This document shows, in pieces, positions 46,510 through 55,908 of a DNA stretch of 64,000 bases. The translations under genes were made by a program, and so were the position numbers. Source of the stretch: Leidyana gryllorum EB-2025a (taxonomy: Eukaryota; Apicomplexa). The stretch is taken from contig JBLWGC010000143.1 of the NCBI GenBank assembly GCA_048772705.1, positions 103,969-167,968 on the forward strand. Direction: 5' to 3'. Below the pieces are notes generated by a model. That model made no database searches and was not told the origin of the DNA. It saw only the letters and a list, made by a program, of their open reading frames with translations. Positions within the stretch are counted from its first letter, which is position 1. Every line of letters begins with the position of its first letter.

Positions 46510-48255
46510 CTATTTAGGGTTGCGCTTGGGTTTGGCAGTGGACCGCGTCACCGCAGACGAATCCCGCCCAGCATTTGCGCGTGTCCGTCGCTGACGGACC
46601 TTGGGCTCTGTCACATCATTTGACACGCCCACCGTGTGTGCCAACAATTCCTCAACTTCGTCTACAGATCCAATCGGCTCCGCGACCTCCACTTCTTTCT
46701 CGTCCTTATCCTCCTTTGCCCCAGTAACGAATTTGTACAGCCCGTGAACCAGCGCAATGATACCGCTGAGCACCAGCACTCCAGTCACCATCCGCAGATG
46801 TCTGGCACGACGTTCCATGTTACGAATTATGAGAATCGCGTCGGCAAAGTATCCAATGGCGTTTATCAGAGCTGTCAACTCGTTCCTCTCCAAACTCATA
46901 ATCTTCTGGGAAGGAGCTCCAGCGGCCTTGATGGCTACTTGCAGAGCAGTCAATTTAACCTTTCCATGCAGCCTGCACTTCTCACACTCAATGCAGTCAA
47001 AGATGCGGCTGATGTTGGCGAATTGCTTCAAGGCCAAGTCTTGCTTTCGCTCAAACATCGGAACGTCCAAACGATGTCTCGCAGCAGACGGAAGAGACTG
47101 TGCAACTGTCACGAGACTCTCCAACTTCTCCTTGGCTTCTTGATCCTCCACAAAGTTCCCAGTGTGACAGGGACAGCTTGCCACCATTCCCTTGACTTCT
47201 ACAAGTGTTCGCACCAAAAGGGAGAAATCGATGTACAAATTCTCAATCCAGTCACGGTGACCAGCAACTCGCCACCGGAAAAGATTGAGATTGTATTTGT
47301 GTCTTCCCACAATCTCCTTTCCCCGTGCACTTCGACCCCAAGTCGGAGCGGTGAACGGAAGCGGCAGTTTGCTCGACACCGGACTGTTGTACTCCGCGCT
47401 CAGAACCATTATAGTCGTCTGCAAGCCACTGATTATGTGTTGAAACATCTCCTCCTCAGTACACTCGCTCTCCGCCGGAAGTCCAGATTGAGAATCAGCG
47501 GGAATGCAATTCTCCTTATATATCATTCCCCAAATGTTCCGACCCTTATATGCCGTGAAACCTGGCGGATTCAGCGTGAGATCCACATAGGTCGACCTTT
47601 TCTCTTCGTCGTCACCATTTATAAGGGCCAGGAAATGATCCTCAGCTTCTGCGGCTGACCCCGTCAAGCCACTCATATGGTCACCAGCGCCCTCCCAAGG
47701 GGTGAAGTGCTCCAAAAACCGCCGGTCAATGAAATGCTCGGTCGGCTTCTGATGCCAGGGCAACGGGATTTGGTCATCCGTACATTCACACACAGCACAA
47801 CTTCCCAAAGGGCTCGAACACAGATCTTGTCGAGCCCAGAAGGGACATTCTTTTCCCAGATCCACCTTAAAGATCCGGAAATACGTACTTGAATCTTGAA
47901 GATCATGTATCAGGGGCAATATTCGGGATGCTTCATCTTCTATCTCTGCGGCTTTTGGAAACTTTCTGTGAAATTGCCCCACAGGTCGCTTCACATCCCA
48001 CCAACCACACCAGGCGGGCAGATATTCGCCAATTCCGTACATCGACATTGAAAGTAGCTCTCCGAAGCTTTTTGGGCTATTGGTATCCACATCAACCCCT
48101 TTGGGAGCGAGGAGCTGAAATGATATGCCTGCCCCAAGGAGGATAAGCAATCCTTTGGTTGAAGGATGAGCCAATAGGGGCAAAACTCGTCGCAAAAACC
48201 GGCGACCTGCCATCTTAGAGGGATTGTTAGACAAGATCCCGACCCCAGTGCTCAT
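46510..48255 (-). CDS. ERO1: ERO1 endoplasmic reticulum thiol oxidase
   Basis: This intronless ORF encodes 581 aa. It has the ERO1 opening YFRIFKVDLGKECPFWARQ followed by LCSSPLGSCAVCECTDDQIP, which supplies the shuttle-type cysteines. It also has GFTAYKGRNIWGMIYKENC, the FAD-site region NLYIDFSLLVR and the active-site CIECEKCRLHGKVK (CxxCxxC). ERO1 passes electrons from PDI to oxygen through FAD during oxidative folding. Unlike luminal animal enzymes, this one has a likely N-terminal signal anchor (TKGLLILLGAGISFQLL) and a C-terminal TM segment (MVTGVLVLSGIIALVHGLY) followed by a basic tail. The start at 48255 is the first ATG. It is divergent from WS/DGAT with 54 bp between. Confidence 0.95.
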   Translation of the reverse strand: MSTGVGILSNNPSKMAGRRFLRRVLPLLAHPSTKGLLILLGAGISFQLLAPKGVDVDTNSPKSFGELLSMSMYGIGEYLPAWCGWWDVKRPVGQFHRKFPKAAEIEDEASRILPLIHDLQDSSTYFRIFKVDLGKECPFWARQDLCSSPLGSCAVCECTDDQIPLPWHQKPTEHFIDRRFLEHFTPWEGAGDHMSGLTGSAAEAEDHFLALINGDDEEKRSTYVDLTLNPPGFTAYKGRNIWGMIYKENCIPADSQSGLPAESECTEEEMFQHIISGLQTTIMVLSAEYNSPVSSKLPLPFTAPTWGRSARGKEIVGRHKYNLNLFRWRVAGHRDWIENLYIDFSLLVRTLVEVKGMVASCPCHTGNFVEDQEAKEKLESLVTVAQSLPSAARHRLDVPMFERKQDLALKQFANISRIFDCIECEKCRLHGKVKLTALQVAIKAAGAPSQKIMSLERNELTALINAIGYFADAILIIRNMERRARHLRMVTGVLVLSGIIALVHGLYKFVTGAKEDKDEKEVEVAEPIGSVDEVEELLAHTVGVSNDVTEPKVRQRRTRANAGRDSSAVTRSTAKPKRNPK

Positions 48256-48309
48256 GACGTTCACAGTAGCACCACCGTCGAGATAGGGAAGCGACGTCAA
48301 ATAGTAGTT
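48256..48309. promoter_or_regulatory. Very short divergent promoter region
   Basis: Only 54 bp separate the ERO1 start (-) from the acyltransferase start (+). Both promoters and 5' UTRs must lie here or extend into the coding regions of the partner gene. No motif was recognised. Confidence 0.4.
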
Positions 48310-50697
48310 ATGTCAAAACTGTTACCTGCTCTTTTTTTCACCTCTTCTCACGGTGCCGCCCATCCTTCTTATGGCGTGGGGCCCATACCCAGTCAATTGA
48401 CGTTTGTAACTCGACCAATGGTTGTGCTTTTGGATTTCCGAGTTCGCGCCCAACCGCGTGCGAACCCATCGCTAGACACACCAATGAATCCGGATGCGAT
48501 ACCGACCCTCCAATTCCCACATTGTACTCATCGCCATCTCAAGTCCATACAACGAATATGTTGGTTGGCCTTCTGGTATCCTTTGTCAACCCTAGCCTTG
48601 ACATGTCTCTACCCCTTTCTCGCCATGTACCACTTCATGTCCGTGATCATGACGGTCGATTGCTTCTCTCGTAGCCTTCTGCAACGGGCACGCTCGCCCG
48701 CAACACAAGCAGGAGAGAATGTCCCAAGCTCAGCAGAACGACCCCCTAAAACTCCGCATCAACAGCGGAACGACCCCTCAACCAGCAACACTCCGTCCAC
48801 TCAAGATACACATCGCCAACGACTTCCCAGTCCAACAGGACTCAGTTCGAACGAAGATGTTCCAGAAGCACCCTGGGAAGCTTCCTGCCCTAGACCTAAC
48901 GTTGGCAAACCTGCTGGCTCCCCTCTGCTGTACAGCAAGCTACCCCTGGCCGTGATAGAAGGCAAAAGAGATTTCGCGCGTCACCAACACGACTCTATGG
49001 TTACTTCCAATGACCATTTTTGGCTTGCCGACTCGCCCGAGAATCCTTGCCACATTATGGGCCTCTGCGTGGTTGATCGCATCAGCCTGGCAGATCTCCG
49101 GATGTGTGTCGAAGAGCGGTGGATGTCTGTCGTCCCAAAGTTCCAGCAGGTGCTAGGAAGCCGCTTAGGTAGACCAATTTGGAGATACAAACCCACTGCG
49201 GTGGCAGATCTGGTCACGGAGCGATATGTTGTTTTGAACAGGCTAAAGGATGTGGTTCATGGACCTTGTGGTGCCGTTCCTCTAGAGATTTATGGGCGCT
49301 TGTCAGAGATGGCGTCGAACCCTCTACCCTCAGATAAGCCTCTGTGGCGGATAGAACTCGTACATCCCGTGGCGATTAGTGGTCAATCATTACCCACAGA
49401 AGTCCAAAAGCTAAGTTATATCTGCATTCAGGTCCATCATGGACTATTGGATGGTGTGTCAGCCAGCTTCGCACTATTCGGACTCCTATTTGACCCCGCT
49501 GAAGACACTGAGAGCTCTTCGGTGGGAGCAGTACTTCCAAAGGTTACCTTCCTCCAACGACTATTGCTGTATGGCCGCGAGTACCTCCGTTTATGCGGAT
49601 CACTACTGCCCCTCCTGCTTTTCTGGGCTTTTATACGGCCACAGGCGGGACCGGTCATCCCACCTCCGTCATTGGAAAGCTGTGGGCCCACTGCTCCCGA
49701 AGGAGTCCCCTCAGCTACCACTGATGACGGGGCTCACAAACCATCCGGACGCAAGATTGTCTCGCCCCCAGCGGCCATTCCTCTAGATATTGTCCAGCGG
49801 ACCGCCAAGATGCTCAGCAGGAAGACTGGTACCCACATCACGATCAATGACGTCTTGATGCTTGCAGTGAGCGAACAGATGCGCGATCTACGACGTTCAA
49901 AACCGGAGGTGATGTTGGAGAGCAACAATGCTGAGGCATCAGCAGAGTCTCAAGCTCCCAGAGCAAATCGTATATCCCGAAGTAGTTCACGAACCCCTGC
50001 CCCCTACAAAGACCTGCGGTCAGAAGTGAAAGGGCGAGATGAGGCACATGTTACTTCGAAGGGCACCGCTCCTGAGGAAGAGAGCATCAGTCACTATCCT
50101 GTCTTGATTCCGATGCACTGTAGGCTTTCGCCGCCGAAGGTTCCCTTAAACAATGTCACAAGCCCAACATTGCTGTTACTTCCCCACTCAAGTGACAAAG
50201 AACAGTCGCTTTTGAATGTACATCAAGCACTCAAGCAAGCTAAGGATCGAAGATACATATATTTCATGGCTGCCTGTTTGGTTTGCCAGGTGCTGCCGAA
50301 TTGCTGGATGCGCTGGTTGATGGATAGGATAACCACTCGTGTGAACACAAGCGTCAGCAACGTGGTAGGTCCTCAGAATCAGTATTTGTTGTTGGGACGA
50401 CCAGTGCATCACGCGCAATTCTGGCAACCGGGTCGAGGTGGAATCACCATGTCTATCGCTGCAATGAGTATGCGAGGAATTTTCACCGTTCAGGCCATGG
50501 CCGATGCTGATGAATTAGCCTCCTTCCGCGCTGATTTCGCTAGGCGTCGGATGGGAAGATCGATGGAAAGACGTTCCAGACAAACCCCAAATGTGCTGGA
50601 TGAAGCGCTCGAATTGAAAAGAGTGATATCGGAAAATATCGTCGCCCGTATAGAGGAACTTTTCTGCTTAGCGTCCCCCCCTTCTTCTAATTATTGA
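48310..50697 (+). CDS. Wax ester synthase / diacylglycerol acyltransferase (WS/DGAT) family
   Basis: This single exon encodes 795 aa. The catalytic HHxxxDG motif is present in IQVHHGLLDGVSASFALFG (near 49435). The bacterial/plant WS/DGAT fold is supported by DHFWLADSPENPCHIMGLC, the PLWRIELVHPV strand and the C-terminal DUF1298 region with TSVSNVVGPQNQYLLLGRPV. A hydrophobic stretch at residues ~80-115 (LAFWYPLSTLALTCLYPF) suggests membrane attachment, and two Ser/Pro-rich insertions enlarge the protein beyond the usual ~450-500 aa. These enzymes esterify diacylglycerol or fatty alcohols with acyl-CoA to make storage lipid. The lipase gene begins 28 bp downstream on the same strand. Confidence 0.93.
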   Translation: MSKLLPALFFTSSHGAAHPSYGVGPIPSQLTFVTRPMVVLLDFRVRAQPRANPSLDTPMNPDAIPTLQFPHCTHRHLKSIQRICWLAFWYPLSTLALTCLYPFLAMYHFMSVIMTVDCFSRSLLQRARSPATQAGENVPSSAERPPKTPHQQRNDPSTSNTPSTQDTHRQRLPSPTGLSSNEDVPEAPWEASCPRPNVGKPAGSPLLYSKLPLAVIEGKRDFARHQHDSMVTSNDHFWLADSPENPCHIMGLCVVDRISLADLRMCVEERWMSVVPKFQQVLGSRLGRPIWRYKPTAVADLVTERYVVLNRLKDVVHGPCGAVPLEIYGRLSEMASNPLPSDKPLWRIELVHPVAISGQSLPTEVQKLSYICIQVHHGLLDGVSASFALFGLLFDPAEDTESSSVGAVLPKVTFLQRLLLYGREYLRLCGSLLPLLLFWAFIRPQAGPVIPPPSLESCGPTAPEGVPSATTDDGAHKPSGRKIVSPPAAIPLDIVQRTAKMLSRKTGTHITINDVLMLAVSEQMRDLRRSKPEVMLESNNAEASAESQAPRANRISRSSSRTPAPYKDLRSEVKGRDEAHVTSKGTAPEEESISHYPVLIPMHCRLSPPKVPLNNVTSPTLLLLPHSSDKEQSLLNVHQALKQAKDRRYIYFMAACLVCQVLPNCWMRWLMDRITTRVNTSVSNVVGPQNQYLLLGRPVHHAQFWQPGRGGITMSIAAMSMRGIFTVQAMADADELASFRADFARRRMGRSMERRSRQTPNVLDEALELKRVISENIVARIEELFCLASPPSSNY

Positions 50698-50725
50698 CTT
50701 ATTTAGAGCATTTTAGACTCCTGCG

Positions 50726-52164
50726 ATGACAACAACCCTCGGAACCGTCAAGGCTCTATTTGAGCAACTGAACTCTCTCTCCTCTGATCCTCTGGTCACC
50801 GGTTATCACAATAAATGGACCGCCTTTATTTCGGGCATTGAAGAAAAAGCGAACAAACAGTACGCAGCGGATGGTCATCCAGTTGTCTTCGCGTGTCAAG
50901 CCCGCAATGGGGTAAATATCTGCGCCTACAGATGGACTCCTACAAACTGTTTGATGCCCGTAACTGCTCCGTGGCCCCCGAAGACTCCGATGAACTCGTC
51001 TCAAATCAGGCACGTTGTGGCCAGTAAGACTTGGAGTCGAGTGAATTGGAACGCCGTCAAAGGGGCTCTGGTGTTTGTTCATGGCATCACCGAGCACAGT
51101 CGTTTCACTTTGCTGCGGATGAAGGAGTTGCACGCAGCTGTTGATACTGACAAGCGAAAGGAAGTATCTGTAGAGGAAATGAAGGAGCTGTCTCGTGTGG
51201 CGCGGGCTGGGGGCGTGAGCGAGGAGATCGACGGCTCTTGGCTGCACCACTTGCTGAAAGATGGATGGGTGGTGTACGCAGTGGATTTGCAAGGTCACGG
51301 ACTGTCGTCCGCATGGGAGGGGTCGCGATGCAACGTTGAACGGTTTGCAGACTACGCGGATGACATTATCCAGGTGGGTTGTCGGCGACAATTGTGTTCG
51401 GAACATGTGTGTGTAGTGGCTCCTTGCTTGGAAGGGGTACGGTGAGATCCCTTCGGAAGTGGATGTCTTCATGGCTGGTCTCTCGTTGGGCGGCTGTGTC
51501 GTGACTCGAACATGTCAAGTAGCCGCCAAGAGTGGTTTACTATCATTCGGGTCGTCAGGAGCGGAGTCTGCGGCTCGCGCGCGCATACGCGGTCTCGTAT
51601 TATTCTGTCCTGCTATATCTGCCGAACGTCTCAAAAAGAAGACAGCGAACCGGATTGTGTTGCCGATTGGCAAATGGCTTTCAGAGAAGTCGCCCAAGAT
51701 TTGCATAGGAACATTAGTAAGTGTTGAGATCAGGATCGGCTGCATGCACAATGACATCAGGAACGCAACCGCAAGTTCCCGTATGTGAACGATGTTGTGG
51801 AGGGCGATGTGTTGGTTTACACATCCGCCATTCCTACACGTCTTGGCTATGAAAGTGTACAAGAGATGGATCACATCTGGCCCGATATTGAGTATGTGCA
51901 TCATGACCTACCGGTCCTACTGATACAATCATTAAACGACACAATGACTGATCCTGAAGGGAGCAAGCGCTTCATTGAACTTATAAGCTGTACGTCCGTT
52001 GTTGCTTCGATGGGTTTTGACCGGTTATGTTACTTTCAGCGAAAGAAAAGGAGACGCACTTCCTCGATTACGGCTGGCATTTTCTGTCGAAGGAACCAGG
52101 CGCCACTCACACCATCCAATTCGCAATTCAGTGGATGGGTCGCAAACGTACAATTCTTTTTTGA
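50726..52164 (+). CDS. Monoacylglycerol-lipase-like alpha/beta hydrolase
   Basis: Four exons (50726-51373, 51435-51716, 51761-51989, 52040-52164; introns 61, 44 and 50 nt) give about 427 aa. Motifs in order: ALVFVHGITEHS (oxyanion HG), VYAVDLQGHGLS, the nucleophile elbow VFMAGLSLGG (Ser), the acid PVLLIQSLNDTMTDPEGS (Asp), and the histidine in FLDYGWHFLSKEPG. Each of the last two motifs appears only after splicing. The order and spacing match monoglyceride lipases, with a ~55-residue insertion between the oxyanion loop and the DLQGHG strand. It probably hydrolyses monoacylglycerols or lysolipids. Its position directly behind WS/DGAT suggests linked neutral-lipid turnover. Confidence 0.9.
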
Positions 52165-52176
52165 TTTTTGCTTCAA

Positions 52177-52908
52177 ATGAGAACACCAAAAGTTGAGTTC
52201 ACTCCGTCGACCAAAGGCTCCCGTAGACGGGCAATCGTGCTTCTGAGTCAACTAACGCCCACGGGAGGGGAGGGTCTGATTGACTCCGCAGGAGGCAATG
52301 ATGAGTCCCCACGGAGTTATTACGTTCCAGCTGTTCTTTTACAGGCTGCTGTGGAGCACAACCGGAAACAGTTGTTGAATCAGTATTTGAAGGATGCGAA
52401 ACGAGTGTGTGGGTCTCCGGGGATGAAACTGTTCCACACTTTGGTGGCCACCGAGAACGCGGTTCCCAAAGAGATCTTGGACGAGATCCCAGAATTAGTG
52501 CGTATGGGTACCCAGGCGCTAGAGGTCAGTCTGAATAGATTGGAGTGGATGGACGAAGACATAAAGAGACGACAGGGTGTCGCGAACAAACGGCACGGTG
52601 CTATTATCAGCCACACTCGTGAAGAAGTGATGGACATAAAACGCATCCATATTGATGTTCTGGAGGAATGGGAGGATCAGAAGTTGGACCGTATCAGAGA
52701 ATGGGTCACAGAGAAACTCGCGACAGTCAAGAACGGATCGCATATTGCGGCGTTGATCCTCGCGTATAACGCAGATTTGATGCGACTCGCCCACTTCGCA
52801 AGCATGGCCGATCAAGCCGTCGCTCGCACGAACGGTAGTGAAGCCGACGTCGATCTTCTGAACTTCTTTTCGTTAAACTCGTCAAAAAAAGTCCAACAAA
52901 ACCAATGA
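52177..52908 (+). CDS. Helical protein, unrecognised (upstream ORF of an ATGA-overlapping pair)
   Basis: The ORF encodes 243 aa from the ATG at 52177, 12 bp after the lipase stop. After ~45 mixed residues it is almost entirely alpha-helical, with charged amphipathic segments (RLEWMDEDIKRRQGVANKR; VLEEWEDQKLDRIREWVTEK). No signal peptide, TM segment or catalytic motif is seen. Its TGA stop at 52906-52908 overlaps the ATG of the next ORF by the ATGA tetranucleotide. It may be a subunit working with the downstream protein, but that is inference from position only. Confidence 0.6.
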   Translation: MRTPKVEFTPSTKGSRRRAIVLLSQLTPTGGEGLIDSAGGNDESPRSYYVPAVLLQAAVEHNRKQLLNQYLKDAKRVCGSPGMKLFHTLVATENAVPKEILDEIPELVRMGTQALEVSLNRLEWMDEDIKRRQGVANKRHGAIISHTREEVMDIKRIHIDVLEEWEDQKLDRIREWVTEKLATVKNGSHIAALILAYNADLMRLAHFASMADQAVARTNGSEADVDLLNFFSLNSSKKVQQNQ

Positions 52909-53684
52909 AGCCTCCCCGTGTAGAACACCTTTCACGGCCAAATGAGCCGTCCAACTTCATATTCATCGCCAGCCACGCGCTGACGGCACTTTTAAAGGAA
53001 TTAGTCAAGGAGGTGGGAGGGACTTACCAAACATGGGTAGAAGCCGCACAAACACTCGACGCTGAATTCACAGTCTCCGCAGACGTGGCCGAGGGACAGA
53101 TTCGTCTGCTGCCCCCGGCCACTACCCAGGAACTGGATGGGAGAGAACGGGTGCTCGAAGCCATGTATCTCGCGAGATGTGGCACGACGCTTCAGTCCCA
53201 GTTAGAAGAACGGGTCGCCGAACGCCAGCAATCCGCCTTTGGCGAGAATCCCGCAGCCGACGCTCTCTTGGAACGCTTGGTGCACGAACCCGACGCACAG
53301 GTCCTCATGGAGGCGGCCGCTCAACGACAGGAGATGTTGGACATGCTCAAGTCTGTGATAGCTGAACATGCCGTCTCCAACAACAAGTCACCGCCTTCCG
53401 AGAAAACCGCTTTGGGGGTTGTCCGTGACCTCTCAAAGGCGATATTCACTCCCTTATTCGAGGAGAAGTGCCTCGAGACGGACGGAGTCCTCGACGCCGA
53501 GAAGGTAGCAGCGATGGCTGGATCTGCTATGGTGCTCAAGTACGCCGGGGCGAGAAACCACGAATATCAGAGCTTTTTGAAGGAATCGTTGGCCGCATTG
53601 GACCCCACATTCCAGGAGTTCCTCCCAAAGCTGAAAGAGAAGCTCGAAAATGGGGAGGTCAAGGATCCTTATGACGTTGTGTGA
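52905..53684 (+). CDS. Helical protein, unrecognised (downstream ORF of an ATGA-overlapping pair)
   Basis: The ORF encodes 259 aa, and its ATG at 52905 shares bases with the preceding stop. The sequence is helical and acidic, with blocks such as FIASHALTALLKELVKEVGG, TLQSQLEERVAERQQS and PTFQEFLPKLKEKLEN. No known domain is recognised. The next in-frame Met is ~85 residues in, so using the overlapping ATG keeps the best-looking N-terminal helix. An alternative is that a small intron fuses both ORFs into one ~500-aa protein, but I see no donor/acceptor pair that does so cleanly. Confidence 0.6.
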   Translation: MKPPRVEHLSRPNEPSNFIFIASHALTALLKELVKEVGGTYQTWVEAAQTLDAEFTVSADVAEGQIRLLPPATTQELDGRERVLEAMYLARCGTTLQSQLEERVAERQQSAFGENPAADALLERLVHEPDAQVLMEAAAQRQEMLDMLKSVIAEHAVSNNKSPPSEKTALGVVRDLSKAIFTPLFEEKCLETDGVLDAEKVAAMAGSAMVLKYAGARNHEYQSFLKESLAALDPTFQEFLPKLKEKLENGEVKDPYDVV

Positions 53685-53702
53685 TAATGCTTTTTTCTTC
53701 CA

Positions 53703-54143
53703 ATGCCGAATGATGAATCGACTGCGTTGTTGCAACCCCTTCCCGACCCCCCTGAGACCTTCTACGAACCCACGGCCGCATCGCCTCTAGCCCGACCATC
53801 ACACCCATCCCAACCGCTCCTACCTGAGCCAGGCCGTCCTCAGGGGGAAGCTGGCACAGACTCGGAAGTGGAAGCCGACGGAAAAGAAGCCCTAGATGAA
53901 CCTATAGCTATTGTTGATGGGACGAAACTGATATTGAGGACCAGTAAGCCCCCACTCTCCATCGTCTTCCCCTCCACATCATCCTGCGTCCGTCCTTAGA
54001 GCAGCACCAGGCCTTTCAAGTCGACCACGGCTTGAAGATTATCTTCTCGTCAAACGCATTGCGCCGGATAAATCGTGGCATATCGGCATCCACCTATGTG
54101 TCTGACGCTCCTGAAACCATTGTAAGTCGTCTTTGCGCCTCGT

Positions 54144-54213
<70 letters not shown>

Positions 54214-54955
54214 CTGTTGATGGTGGTGGCGATGGCGATAAAGTGCTCGAGAATGTGGCGTGTCCCCAAATGTGTTGTTGGCAATGTCGCCTCTCATCGC
54301 GCTCCTCCCCAGACTGTGATCGACTCGGGGATGAGTTCTTGCGTTTTTGTTCCTATCGTACCGGCTCTGCACGGCGGTGTTATTTACACACGGGAGGGTC
54401 TGGCGCATGTTGTAGTGGCTGGAGCTGGGGACATCAAACGAACTCGGATCTCATCGCGCTCTCTTCCCCACAAAGTGTGCAACAAATTCGTGGCGAGCCA
54501 TCATCTGCTACTGCCCCCTTCTCAAAGATTGATGGAGAACAATCCCGGTGAGTGGTTACGGAGGGAGTGGGGCGGCTGAGAAGAGACGATGGTGTGTAGG
54601 CTTAAAGAGACGGCAAGATGATGTGGGTCCAGTCCCGTTGTTGAAACCCTGGCAACCGTGGGTTGGGGACGTTGCTGAAGACGCTACAGCCAGCGGCATC
54701 ATCTATGTCCGATTGGACCAAAGCGCTTTCCGGTTCACTATTGGTACTCCGGCGGAGCCGGATTCTCTTCCAGGTTCACTGGTACATTTCCATGAGGGGA
54801 GGACAGTAGCCTGGTCGGCTGGGGTAGATTTCAAGTTTGAAAGTTCTTGGTGTTGGAGGAAAGTTGTCGGCGCCTCAGGAAAGGGGACTATTTGGATGGA
54901 TAATCCAAAGGCGAGTACGAGCACAGCACCCAGTCAACCCTTGTTCGCTGCCTAG
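53703..54955 (+). CDS. Unrecognised protein, four exons
   Basis: Exons 53703-53943, 54000-54121, 54313-54547 and 54600-54955 give 317 aa with every phase consistent (introns 56, 191 and 52 nt). The N-terminal ~75 residues are Pro/Glu-rich. A beta-rich region follows (SSCVFVPIVPALHGGVIY; LAHVVVAGAGDIKR). The C-terminal part has Trp-rich, strand-like sequence (LLKPWQPWVGDVAED; FHEGRTVAWSAGVDF; KGTIWMDN). I recognise no family. The second intron is unusually long because it carries a perfect (TG)33 tract. Exon 4 boundaries were chosen because they alone restore the long C-terminal frame. Confidence 0.55.
54147..54212. repeat. (TG)33 dinucleotide microsatellite
   Basis: A perfect run of 33 TG units lies inside the 191-nt intron 54122-54312 of the preceding gene. 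It is by far the longest simple repeat in the window. It is a candidate for length polymorphism and left-handed DNA. Confidence 0.97.
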
Positions 54956-55908
54956 CTGAAAAATGGACATCGCTGTCCGTCCCATCTTCTCATGTCTACT
55001 TGAAAAGGGCTCATCAATATGCTCATCAAGGGCCGGCGGCGATCCGCACCCCCTCCCTCTCATCCGATCCCCAATACAAAAACTCACCGATCGGGGAGTT
55101 TTTGATGATAAGAAAATCTACGCCTTGTCCACAGATGATGGGCATCGTGGGGGAGAAATGGGACAATGGGTCGAGCTCGACCCGTACATTGTTAGTGTAT
55201 CCGAGGGGCCCTTGCCATATAAGTGTAACGTTGCACACGCACAAGGGGCACTAAGTAGTGAACAGCGCGCGCCGGCGCAGCGAGCAATCAAGTATGGGGA
55301 CGCGAGTCTCCTCTCGGGTCGGCAAAATAATGGAAAACTTGTGGGGATCCCCCCTCCCCCATAGCAGCTTTCGTGCTTCCAGCACAAACAGATGTGAGTA
55401 AATACAATTGGTATGCTCGCCGACTTACGCGGCCGCGATGTTTGTTCCCGTCATTCCCGATTAAAAACTGGGGAATGATCTCCGGCCATTTAATGAGCGA
55501 GCTATAATAATAGTAGTGGTATTCGGAATATAGCAGTAGGCTCCGTCGTGAACAGTCCTCAGCTAAAACTTGTGAGGACCCGTAGAGAGAGTTGTCGGGG
55601 GGAGGGACAGTCGTCAATAGTATCAGTCAGTCGTCGAGTAGTGAAATAAAACGAATGAGTTGGCGGTTCGAGAACAACCGGTGAATAAGAAGAGTAAATG
55701 AATGAGTATCACATGATGATTAGTGGAAAGTAAGAGAGAGATACGACGAGTGAGTGCGGTAATGAGATGTGATTATTAAGTGAGTAGATCTGGAAGGCAT
55801 TAATAGCTCAAGAACGAGCGCATTCGCAAAAGTCGCAGACGCCTGTCATTGTCACGTCTCTGAGAAGAGACCAGCGCCTGCGATGACAGACGGAGACGGG
55901 CGGCCCGC
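54956..55908. other. Gene-free, palindrome-rich block
   Basis: About 950 bp without a convincing gene, the largest such gap in the window. It contains perfect or near-perfect dyads: GGACATCGCTGTCC at ~54965, a 26-bp palindrome at 55078-55103 (arms AAAAACTC/GAGTTTTT around CCGATCGG), GGGTCGAGCTCGACCC at 55168-55183, GGGGATCCCC near 55344, and a 7-bp stem with 11-nt loop at 55555-55579. From ~55365 the + strand is purine-rich, with scattered stops in all frames. Part of it must be the 3' UTR of the flanking genes. No snRNA, SRP, U3 or tRNA signature was recognised. Confidence 0.5.

Noticed and set aside
46636-47658. 340-aa ORF on the + strand
   Set aside because: Antisense shadow of ERO1; the minus frame has the full set of ERO1 motifs.
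54963-55364. 133-aa ORF on the + strand inside the gene-free block
   Set aside because: It runs through several palindromes, has no domain or coding-like composition, and no splice partner; kept only as part of the gene-free block.
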